Shown here in pieces: positions 41,958 through 49,098 of a DNA stretch of 64,000 nucleotides; position 1 is the stretch's first letter; the number at the start of each line of letters is the position of its first letter. Position numbers and translations under genes: made by a program. Under the pieces are notes generated by a model. That model was not told where the DNA came from and did not search any database. It saw only the letters and a list, made by a program, of their open reading frames with translations. The stretch comes from Prevotella sp. GTDB taxonomy: Bacteria > Bacteroidota > Bacteroidia > Bacteroidales > Bacteroidaceae. The stretch is taken from positions 62,001 to 126,000 of the forward strand of contig JAFPME010000002.1 of NCBI GenBank assembly GCA_017402445.1. Reading direction: 5' to 3'.

Positions 41958-44138
41958 ATGAAGAATAATTATTTAAAACTACTAAATATGAACAAAGATT
42001 TTTATTTTAATTTTTCCGTTTCTACACGTCCATACGATAGAAACAAAGATAACGCAGCATTTTTAAAATGGTACGAAACAAATGGTGATATAACAACGTT
42101 ATCGGACTATATTTCTGAAGGTTTCGCATATTGTAATTGCTTTTACCATGAAGAGTGCACGACGTTCTCAAACAAACTAAAAAACGACGAAAATGTAAAA
42201 TCGGCAAATCTTATTTGTTTGGATTTGGATGCGGTGAAATATCCATATCATGAGTTTGTTACGCTCATGGAGCAAACAGAAATTATGCCGAATATTGTAT
42301 ACACCACGCAGAACAACGGATATTTTAAGCCGAACAAGGACGAAGAATACAATAATAGGTATAGAGCTATATACGTTATAGATATGCCGATTTACGACGA
42401 TACTCTTTATAAAGATTTACACATGGCCATAAAGGACGAAGTACGGATAATTACTGAGGACAAAAATATTTTCAATGACAACACGGACAATAACATTTCT
42501 CATTTCTTCGCAGGGTGCAAAGGTACAACGATAACAACGGACGAAAACATTTACTCTCTTACATGGTTAATGGAAAGATACGGCATTTCAGCCGATAACG
42601 GAAATGACAAACGAAACAATAATAAGAAGAAAAGTGACAAACGAACCAATAATAAGGGGAAGAACACAACACCGCAAAGTGCAACACGAAACAATAATAA
42701 GGATAAGGAGATGCAAAGTGCAACACGAAACAATAATAAGGATGAGGAGACACCACAAGATGGGGGTAAACATACCTATATAACGGACTATTTCAGACGA
42801 AAACTCAACGAATTCCAAAGTGCAACACGATACAATATAAAAAAAGAAAGGAAAAGTATTATTCAATCGTCCTGCACTTTTTCAGAAGAGGAAGAACGAT
42901 TTATTCAAGACTACTATAATTTATCATTTTCTGACCTTATCCATGAATATATACGTACTTATCCATCTATTGAATGTACGCAAATTGACTACGACGATAC
43001 AACGGAAATAATTACTCTCCCCTCCGACTATACGGAAATTAAACGCCGATGGTATTTAGAAGAAGTTGAAAAAGATAACGGACAAACGTATAATTTGGGA
43101 AATGTACATAAAACAAGAAATGGAGAAGGCAGACGTAATTTGTTATTCAAAAATTTGCTGATACGGAAAAGGATTTTACCGCAAATATCGTTTTGTCATT
43201 TGCTTTTAAACGCTGTTTACGAAGTGCACTATTTTATCGACAACAGCGACGTAAACGATAAAATAACGAAACAACAAATCGCACAAATAGCCGTTAATGC
43301 CTTTTTTGCAGAAGATAGGATGACAAAGGTACAAGAAAAAAGAAAGTACATAATTAACGGCTTATATTGCGCCAAACATGGAATAAGCAAAAAGGCACAA
43401 GCGATAAAGATTATAAATGAAAAGAAAGCCACCACCAAACAAAACAATATGGAGCAAATTAAAACGCTATATAATCCAAATATATCGGACACCCAAAACC
43501 TTCAGTTATTAGCAGAAAATGGGGTAAATATATCACTCCGCACGTACAAACAATATAAAAAAGAAATGGGATTATCGAAAACCTATAATAAACGCCCTAC
43601 AAGCGACCAAATGCAAAAAGATAATGAAGTTATTGAAACGACAGAAACAAGCGCAGAGAGAGCAAATGAAATGCCCATAAATGGAAGTGTTGAACAAATG
43701 CCCATGAAAGAAGAAACAAGCGAAGAAAACGCAAAGGAAACACCTATATATGATGAAGTTGAACGTGCAAATAAAAGCGTTGTGAGCGTTGAACATGTAA
43801 GCGTTGAGCAAATGCCCACACAACAACAAACAAGCGCAGAGAGAGCAGAAGAAACACCAAATAATGAAGATACGGAGTACAACGATTTGATGCTCAAGGT
43901 ACAAGCGTTGAAAACAGAAGAAGAAATAAAACATTTCGATTTTAACGCCTACTACGACACCCTGAAAAAACATGATATTATAAAAATGATAGTATGCGCA
44001 AATGGTGACACCGCACAACAGAAAGCGGCATATCTAAAAGGTATAAATTATATTGCGTTTATTCTATTCTTACAACAAAAAATCAATTCAAAAATGCAAA
44101 CAAATGAGCTTATAAAGATATTGAATAAAAAGGCGTGA
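41958..44138 (+). CDS. primase-like replication protein
   Basis: Protein of 726 residues. The N-terminal ~200 residues look like a primase-polymerase (AEP-type) fold: an acidic catalytic-type motif ICLDLDAVKYPYHEF (Asp89, Asp91), then NIVYTTQNNG, NNRYRAIYVIDMPI and SHFFAGCKG. These resemble replication proteins of small phages and satellites, but the exact family is not certain. Residues ~210-300 are a low-complexity linker with three or more repeats of SATRNNNK. The middle (about 370-520) is helical with KRILPQISFCHLLLNAVYEV and a HTH-like end (LLAENGVNISLRTYKQYKKE). A second Glu/Thr-rich linker follows (about 550-650). No helicase motif is seen. A start 10 codons later (MNKDFYF) is possible. 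The hairpin at 44132-44163 may end transcription. Confidence 0.7.
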   Translation: MKNNYLKLLNMNKDFYFNFSVSTRPYDRNKDNAAFLKWYETNGDITTLSDYISEGFAYCNCFYHEECTTFSNKLKNDENVKSANLICLDLDAVKYPYHEFVTLMEQTEIMPNIVYTTQNNGYFKPNKDEEYNNRYRAIYVIDMPIYDDTLYKDLHMAIKDEVRIITEDKNIFNDNTDNNISHFFAGCKGTTITTDENIYSLTWLMERYGISADNGNDKRNNNKKKSDKRTNNKGKNTTPQSATRNNNKDKEMQSATRNNNKDEETPQDGGKHTYITDYFRRKLNEFQSATRYNIKKERKSIIQSSCTFSEEEERFIQDYYNLSFSDLIHEYIRTYPSIECTQIDYDDTTEIITLPSDYTEIKRRWYLEEVEKDNGQTYNLGNVHKTRNGEGRRNLLFKNLLIRKRILPQISFCHLLLNAVYEVHYFIDNSDVNDKITKQQIAQIAVNAFFAEDRMTKVQEKRKYIINGLYCAKHGISKKAQAIKIINEKKATTKQNNMEQIKTLYNPNISDTQNLQLLAENGVNISLRTYKQYKKEMGLSKTYNKRPTSDQMQKDNEVIETTETSAERANEMPINGSVEQMPMKEETSEENAKETPIYDEVERANKSVVSVEHVSVEQMPTQQQTSAERAEETPNNEDTEYNDLMLKVQALKTEEEIKHFDFNAYYDTLKKHDIIKMIVCANGDTAQQKAAYLKGINYIAFILFLQQKINSKMQTNELIKILNKKA
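42605..42838 (+). repeat. iteron-like direct repeats inside the replication gene
   Basis: Two nearly identical 39-bp units begin at 42674 and 42713 (GCAAAGTGCAACACGAAACA followed by ATAATAAGGATRAGGAGAY). A third partial copy with CAAAGTGCAACACGATACAA is at 42816, and degenerate copies with CAAACGAANCAATAATAAG occur at 42606-42656. They code for the Asn/Lys-rich linker but are conserved at nucleotide level. Confidence 0.75.
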
Positions 44139-44566
44139 AAATGTAATTATACACCTTCACGCCCCTACGTTATTGACCAAAATTTATTGACAATATACTT
44201 TACGCAAACCTTAATATAAATATCATCTTGTTTGCGTTTCGTTCATCCCTCCCATAAATAAAAATAAGCGTTTCAGCCTACCCCCTACAAAAACATGCCG
44301 TGCGTGTGAAGAAGGGTCGTGGTGGGGTTTAAGCGATTTTTTTTCAACTTTGACCATAGGGGGGGGATGTACCCAAAAAAGAAAGTCCGTGCCCATCTGA
44401 GACGAACACGAACAAGGTTTTATATTGGTTGTATAGGAAAAAAAATATATATAAATAAATATCATTCTGTTTCTGAAAATATTATTTCTTTTTCACTCAT
44501 ATTAAAAAATTATTTGTACATTTGCAGCGTGTTTATTAACCTATGTTTCATTTAAATTTATAAGTC
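44139..44566 (+). other. 428-bp non-coding region of the element with G/C-rich patches
   Basis: No ORF with coding character. It begins with a hairpin (GGCGTGAA/TTCACGCC, 44132-44163). It then holds unusually GC-rich patches for this element: CCTACCCCCTAC, GGGTCGTGGTGGGGTTT and an eight-G run before ATGTACCC. A -7 element (TACATTTG, 44517-44524) precedes the next gene. It is a candidate for an origin or a packaging site; there is no direct proof. Confidence 0.45.
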
Positions 44567-44959
44567 ATGACGGAAAAAGAAGTATTGGAAATCAAAGGGC
44601 TTACAAACGCACAAAAAGAGCGTGCAAGGGCTTATTTCCTCATGCAAAGAAATTTGCACAGAAAAGAAGAGATGGACGGCACAGCGTCCGAAATAAAAGA
44701 CTATTTAAGCAAGAAAGTCACGGAGTACGATAAACGAAAAGAGAATGAAAAGAAGAGGAAAGAAAAGAAAGCACAACAAAAAGAAGAGGAAAAGAAAATA
44801 ATTGAACTCTTCATTACGGCAAAGGGTGTCGGTCTATCAGTTGAAACCATCGTCGAAGAAATCGAAAAGAAAATCAAAGAGAAGAAAAACGAAAAGGTTT
44901 TAGCAAAAATGGCAGAACTTGAAAAGCAAATGGAAGAACTGAAAAAGAAGATAGTATAA
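44567..44959 (+). CDS. coiled-coil protein of the element, 130 residues
   Basis: Unrecognised. The start EVLEIKGLTNAQKERARAYF is followed by a long Lys/Glu coiled coil (about residues 55-82) and, after FITAKGVGLSVETIVEEIEK, a second charged helix ending EKQMEELKKKIV. Cytoplasmic. The central GVGLSVETIVEEI resembles a small HTH-like turn, so a DNA-binding accessory role (for example an excision factor or regulator) is conceivable from position. It has its own TACATTTG element 42 bp upstream and a strong terminator. Confidence 0.6.
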   Translation: MTEKEVLEIKGLTNAQKERARAYFLMQRNLHRKEEMDGTASEIKDYLSKKVTEYDKRKENEKKRKEKKAQQKEEEKKIIELFITAKGVGLSVETIVEEIEKKIKEKKNEKVLAKMAELEKQMEELKKKIV

Positions 44960-44981
44960 CATTATTATTGATTATATAATA

Positions 44982-45018
44982 AGGGGATGCACGTATTAAC
45001 GTTGTGTCCTCTTTTTTT
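44982..45018 (+). terminator. terminator near the right end of the element
   Basis: AGGGGATGCACG and CGTTGTGTCCTCT pair, followed by seven T. It separates the last gene from the outward-facing promoter. Confidence 0.8.
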
Positions 45019-45052
45019 GTGCCATAACCAAAGCTAAACTAAAGTTAAAGAT

Positions 45053-45083
45053 TTGCAGGGGTCGGCTTTTATTAGTACATTTG
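45053..45083 (+). promoter_or_regulatory. outward promoter just inside the right end of the element
   Basis: TTG (45053-45055), 20 bp, TACATTTG (45076-45083). It lies ~95 bp before attR and has no gene downstream within the element. In the circular form it would read across the attachment site into the integrase gene. Confidence 0.6.
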
Positions 45084-45173
45084 CGAAGAGTTAAGAAAAG
45101 AACGCAAGCCAATAACGGATATTCTTTGAAATGTTGAAGTCGCTGAAAATCAGATAGTTAGAGAAGATTTTAC

Positions 45174-45261
45174 AATTTCAGTGAAATTGCTGAGCAAAAT
45201 CAGTGAGATTGCCCTGCAATTTCAGTGATATTACTGTGCAATTTCACTGAAATGCCATCTC
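45174..45261 (+). repeat. second type of 22-bp palindromic array (four units) containing attR
   Basis: Four units at exact 22-bp steps (45174, 45196, 45218, 45240): AATTTCAGTGAAATTG, AAAATCAGTGAGATTG, AATTTCAGTGATATTA and AATTTCACTGAAATGC, each followed by a 6-bp spacer (CTGAGC, CCCTGC, CTGTGC, CATCTC). The 15-bp core AATTTCAGTGAAATT is a perfect odd palindrome. The putative attR core is 45178-45193 in unit 1. A single further unit is on the far side of the element at 36945-36966. Confidence 0.8.
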
Positions 45262-45915
45262 TGAAGCCACCATCTGACAAACCAACGGGGCTCATCTGAC
45301 ATCCCACCGGAAGCTTTCTGCCAAAGAAGCAGGGCTACCGCTTTTTTGAGGAAAGCGCAACGCAGCCACCAACAGTGCCGCGCCATCCGATACAGACAGG
45401 CCAAAACACAGCCGTTTCACCGACCGGAATGCACCCGACATTCTTCGGTTTCACATGCCGCCCACTACTGTTTTCAGGTTTCATTCATACCAAAATGTAA
45501 ATATTTTTACTAATACAGGTACAAGTCCGCACAGTTTCGTTTGTCGAGAATACGACAACTGCCTGCAAGATGCTCTGCCGTGGTGACGGACCAAGAGCCT
45601 TCTCGTTGCAGAAGCGACCGCGAAATGTCCTGATTTCAAATAGACAAACGCTTTTCCCATGCCCACTCTCCCCCATTTGCAGATCCTGTCTTTCCTCACT
45701 TTCCTCAGAAGGTGCTTGTATGGAAGCATAAGATTTCGTCACAAAGAGGAAAGAGTATGCCGTCAAGAAAAATCGTACGGATGTAAAAATATTTCTAACC
45801 CGTTTCAAAAACTGCGATTTCATGTCCGGAAAGCATCCCGATTGATTTGAAATAATAAAAGAGGTAAAGGCAAAATTTTTTAGGAAAAACATTCGGCCAC
45901 TTCGCATTAATTTTG
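45262..45915 (+). other. non-coding region between the element and purH
   Basis: About 650 bp of host-like sequence. Short ORFs on both strands lack coding character. The only structure I noticed is a short inverted match of GTAAATATTTTTAC-type sequence near 45497 and 45784. The function, if any, is unknown. Confidence 0.4.
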
Positions 45916-45923
45916 TATTTTTG
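45916..45923 (+). promoter_or_regulatory. -7 element of the IMP cyclohydrolase gene
   Basis: TATTTTTG, 29 bp before the ATG at 45953, fits TAnnTTTG. A TTC rather than TTG lies at the -33 distance. Confidence 0.55.
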
Positions 45924-45952
45924 CACTCCAAATCTCAAAATCAAAAAGTTTT

Positions 45953-46549
45953 ATGGCTGGTACAAAAAAAATAAAGACCGCATTGGTGTCGGTATTTCAC
46001 AAGGATGGGCTCGACGAGCTGTTGGCAAAGCTGAACGAAGAGGGCGTGAAGTTCCTCTCGACGGGTGGCACACAGAAGTTCATTGAAAGCCTGGGTTACG
46101 AATGTCAGACGGTGGAAAGCGTCACCACCTATCCTTCCATCCTCGGCGGACGCGTCAAGACGCTCCACCCGAAAGTGTTCGGAGGCATACTGGGCCGCCG
46201 CGACAACGCTGGCGACCGCGAGCAGATGGCAGAATACGCCATTCCCGAAATCGACCTTGTCATCGTGGACCTCTATCCGTTCGAGCAGACCGTAGCCAGC
46301 GGTGCCGGCGAACAGGACATCATCGAAAAGATAGACATCGGCGGCATCTCGCTGATTCGCGCCGGAGCCAAGAACTTCAACGACGTCGTCATCGTGCCAT
46401 CGAAGGCCGAATACGGCGTTCTGCTTGACATTCTGAAGAAACAAGGCGCCGAGACCACGCTGGAACAGCGTCGCGACCTGGCAGCCCGCGCCTTTGGCGT
46501 GAGCAGCCACTATGACACAGCCATACACTCTTGGTTCACCAAGAGCTGA
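45953..46549 (+). CDS. purH: IMP cyclohydrolase, single-domain PurH N-terminal part
   Basis: Protein of 198 residues corresponding only to the IMP cyclohydrolase (MGS-like) domain of PurH, which closes the ring of FAICAR to give IMP, the last purine step. Typical segments are TALVSVFHKDGLDELLAKL, LSTGGTQKFIESLG, PSILGGRVKTLHPKVFGGIL, IDLVIVDLYPFEQT, and EKIDIGGISLIRAGAKNFND. The stop comes right after HYDTAIHSWFTKS, at the domain boundary. The AICAR transformylase domain (about 300 residues) of bifunctional PurH is not present downstream; 81 bp later mreB begins. Either the activities are split between genes in this organism or the gene is truncated. The clean domain-end stop favours a functional single-domain enzyme. 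Confidence 0.88.
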   Translation: MAGTKKIKTALVSVFHKDGLDELLAKLNEEGVKFLSTGGTQKFIESLGYECQTVESVTTYPSILGGRVKTLHPKVFGGILGRRDNAGDREQMAEYAIPEIDLVIVDLYPFEQTVASGAGEQDIIEKIDIGGISLIRAGAKNFNDVVIVPSKAEYGVLLDILKKQGAETTLEQRRDLAARAFGVSSHYDTAIHSWFTKS

Positions 46550-46630
46550 GACAACGAAACGACGAAGCAACATCATTTGAAAGAGAACGAAGATTAGTAG
46601 TTTAGACGAAGTAAAAGATTAAGAAAGAAC

Positions 46631-47653
46631 ATGGGATTTTTTTCATTCAGACAGGAAATTGCAATGGACCTTGGTACGGCCAACACCATCATTATCAGTG
46701 ATGACAACATCGTGGTGGATGAGCCTTCAGTGGTTGCACTGGACCGCCGCACGGACAAGATGATTGCCGTGGGCGAAAAGGCCAAGATGATGTATGAAAA
46801 GGAGCATCCAGGCATTCGTACCATCCGCCCGCTGCGCGACGGTGTGATTGCCGACTTCACGGCCTGCGAGCAGATGATGCGCGGCCTTATCAAGATGGTA
46901 CATACGGGAACACACCTGTTCTCGCCGTCACTGCGCATGGTGATCGGCGTGCCTTCGGGCAGCACCGAGGTGGAACTGCGCGCCGTACGCGATTCGGCCG
47001 AGCATGCCGACGGTCGCGACGTGTACCTGATCTTCGAACCGATGGCAGCCGCCATCGGCATTGGCCTCGACGTTGAGGCCCCGGAAGGAAACATGATTGT
47101 CGACATAGGTGGCGGAACGACTGAGATTGCCGTCATCTCGCTGGGCGGTATCGTGGCCAACAACTCCATCAAGGTGGCCGGCGACGACCTGACAGCCGAC
47201 ATCCAAGACTATATGAGCCGCCAGCACAACGTGAAGGTGAGCGAGCGCATGGCCGAGCGCATCAAGATCAACGTGGGCTCCGCGCTGACCGACCTGGGCG
47301 ACGAAGCCCCCGAAGACTATGTGGTTCACGGCCCGAACCGCATCACGGCTCTGCCCATGGAGGTGCCTGTGTGCTATCAGGAGATAGCCCACTGCCTCGA
47401 CAAGACGGTGGCCCGCATCGAGACAGCCGTGCTGAACGCGCTGGAGAGCACTCCGCCGGAGCTCTATGCCGACATTGTGAAGAACGGCATCTACCTGACG
47501 GGAGGCGGTGCACTGCTCCGCGGTCTCGACAAGCGTCTGAAAGACAAGATCAACATCCAGTTCCACATCGCCGAGGACCCACTCCACTGCGTGGCCAAGG
47601 GAGCCGGCATTGCCCTGGAGAACGTCGACCGTTTCTCGTTCCTCATGCGTTAA
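46631..47653 (+). CDS. mreB: rod shape-determining actin homologue MreB
   Basis: Protein of 340 residues with the actin-fold nucleotide site: phosphate-1 loop AMDLGTANTIIISDD, connect-1 and phosphate-2 loop IVDIGGGTTEIAVISLGGIV, and the adenosine motif YLTGGGALLRGLDKRL. An amphipathic N-terminus (MGFFSFRQ) would bind the inner membrane. MreB filaments direct the elongasome for lateral wall synthesis. It is the first of five cell-shape genes; mreC follows after 17 bp. The upstream IMP cyclohydrolase gene is probably in the same transcript. Confidence 0.97.
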   Translation: MGFFSFRQEIAMDLGTANTIIISDDNIVVDEPSVVALDRRTDKMIAVGEKAKMMYEKEHPGIRTIRPLRDGVIADFTACEQMMRGLIKMVHTGTHLFSPSLRMVIGVPSGSTEVELRAVRDSAEHADGRDVYLIFEPMAAAIGIGLDVEAPEGNMIVDIGGGTTEIAVISLGGIVANNSIKVAGDDLTADIQDYMSRQHNVKVSERMAERIKINVGSALTDLGDEAPEDYVVHGPNRITALPMEVPVCYQEIAHCLDKTVARIETAVLNALESTPPELYADIVKNGIYLTGGGALLRGLDKRLKDKINIQFHIAEDPLHCVAKGAGIALENVDRFSFLMR

Positions 47654-47670
47654 CGTAGAATCAGAAGGCT

Positions 47671-48534
47671 ATGCGGAATCTGTGGGCTTTCCTTGTAAAG
47701 TATCACCACTGGTTTCTCTTTGTCATCCTCGAGGTCGTCAGTGCCGTGCTGCTCTTCCGCAACAACAGCTATCAGGGCAGCGTCTGGTTTTCGTCGGCGA
47801 ACGAGATGGCCGGCAGCATCTATGAGCTGGACTCGCAGGTGGAGACCTTCTTCAGCCTGACCAAGATCAACGAGCAGCTGACACAGCGCAACATCTACCT
47901 GGAACGGCAGGTGAACGAGATGCAGAAACAGCTCACCGAGCTCACCCGAGACAGCAACATCAGCAAGAACAGCCAGCTCCGACTGCTGGCCGACTACAGG
48001 CTGATACCGGCCAAAGTGGTGACGAACTCGGTGAGTAAAAAGGACAATCTCATCACCATCGACAAAGGAAGCGCTGACGGAGTGAGAAGAGACATGGGCG
48101 TGGCCTGCGGCAATGGTGTCGTAGGCATGGTCTATTTGGTGTCAAGTCACTACAGTGTGGTGATACCCGTGCTCAACAGCCACTCCAACATCAGCGTGGC
48201 TATCCGGGGAAGCGAATACTTCGGCTACCTGCGATGGTTCGGCGGTTCGGCCGATGCGGCTTTCGTGGACGACATTCCTCGCCATGCACGCTTTGCCAAG
48301 GGCAACGAAGTGGTGACGAGCGGCTACAGCAGCATCTTCCCGCCGGGCATTCTGGTCGGAACGATTACCAATGTCTACAACTCAAGCGACGCGCTGTCGT
48401 ACCGGCTGAAGCTGAAGCTGTCCACCGACTTCGGCAATCTGCGCGACGTCTGTGTCATCGACGACACGCGGATGAAGGAACGGCTCGAGCTGATGCGTGC
48501 TGCCGAGGACTCCATCAAGCCGCCATCGAACTGA
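47671..48534 (+). CDS. mreC: rod shape-determining protein MreC
   Basis: Protein of 287 residues. It has one N-terminal membrane helix (about residues 12-30, HHWFLFVILEVVSAVLLF), a periplasmic coiled coil (about 65-105, INEQLTQRNIYLERQVNEMQ) and the double-barrel beta domain (DNLITIDKGSADGVRRDMGV, GVVGMVYLVSSHYSVVIPVL, GYSSIFPPGILVGTITNV). MreC links MreB to PBP2-RodA by activating PBP2 in the periplasm. It sits 17 bp after mreB. Nothing odd apart from a charged C-terminus. Confidence 0.95.
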   Translation: MRNLWAFLVKYHHWFLFVILEVVSAVLLFRNNSYQGSVWFSSANEMAGSIYELDSQVETFFSLTKINEQLTQRNIYLERQVNEMQKQLTELTRDSNISKNSQLRLLADYRLIPAKVVTNSVSKKDNLITIDKGSADGVRRDMGVACGNGVVGMVYLVSSHYSVVIPVLNSHSNISVAIRGSEYFGYLRWFGGSADAAFVDDIPRHARFAKGNEVVTSGYSSIFPPGILVGTITNVYNSSDALSYRLKLKLSTDFGNLRDVCVIDDTRMKERLELMRAAEDSIKPPSN

Positions 48535-48597
48535 CGTCACTCTCTTCCTCTTATTATATTAAGGTATAAGAACAAGCAATCCGAGCAATACGTTCTC

Positions 48598-49098
48598 ATG
48601 ACAACCGATTTCTTTAAGCGAGCGCTGGCGTTCGTGGTATACTGTCTGGTGCAGGTGTTGGTTCTCAACCACATTCACCTGCTGGGCTATGCCACGCCGC
48701 TGCTCTACGTAGACTTCGCGGTCAGTTTCCGCCGGAACTACCCCAAATGGGGCATCCTCGTGTGGTGCTTCCTGCTCGGACTGTGCATTGACATCTTCTC
48801 CAACACGCCCGGCGTCACATCTGGCGCCTTGACGCTGCTCGGACTGCTGCAACCCTACCTGCTTGCCCCTTTCATTCCGCGCGACAGCACAGACGACTTG
48901 CAACCGTCCATGCACACGTTGGGTGTGGCTAAGTTCATCTACTACGTCATTGTCTGTGTCGTCATCTACACGCTGGCATTCTTCGCACTCGAAGCATTCA
49001 GCTTCTTCAACTGGGAACAATGGCTTCTGACCGTTGGCGGAAGCTTTGTGCTCACCGTCGTGTTTGTATTGGTTGTTGAGAATTTATTCAGGAAATGA
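48598..49098 (+). CDS. mreD: rod shape-determining membrane protein MreD
   Basis: Protein of 166 residues with five or so membrane helices (ALAFVVYCLVQVLVLNHI, GILVWCFLLGLCIDIFSNTP, YYVIVCVVIYTLAFFALEAF, SFVLTVVFVLVVENLF). The motif GLCIDIFSNTPGVTSGALTL fits the conserved D-x-x-x-x-x-x-G region of MreD proteins. It is part of the elongasome membrane complex. The stop overlaps the start of mrdA by 4 bp, which indicates translational coupling. Confidence 0.9.
   Translation: MTTDFFKRALAFVVYCLVQVLVLNHIHLLGYATPLLYVDFAVSFRRNYPKWGILVWCFLLGLCIDIFSNTPGVTSGALTLLGLLQPYLLAPFIPRDSTDDLQPSMHTLGVAKFIYYVIVCVVIYTLAFFALEAFSFFNWEQWLLTVGGSFVLTVVFVLVVENLFRK

Larger units (their letters stand above)
36949..45193 (+). 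mobile_element. 8.2-kb integrated phage-satellite-like element
   Basis: The segment is bounded by a 16-bp direct repeat (TCAGTGAAATTGCTGA) and is conspicuously AT-rich compared with both flanks. It encodes a tyrosine recombinase at its left end, a leftward operon of seven genes ending with a P27-type small terminase subunit and an HK97-type major capsid protein, and a rightward primase-like replication gene. There is no portal, large terminase, prohead protease, tail, lysis enzyme or relaxase gene. That set fits a satellite that supplies its own capsid and packaging specificity and depends on a helper phage; this reading is inference. Confidence 0.75.

Noticed and set aside
45491..45800. Possible MITE from an inverted match of AAATATTTTTAC
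   Set aside because: Only about 12 AT-rich bases match, with no second copy in the window; likely chance.
45485..45931. 148-codon minus-strand open frame between the element and purH
   Set aside because: No recognisable domain, atypical composition, and overlap with the purH -7 region; treated as non-coding.
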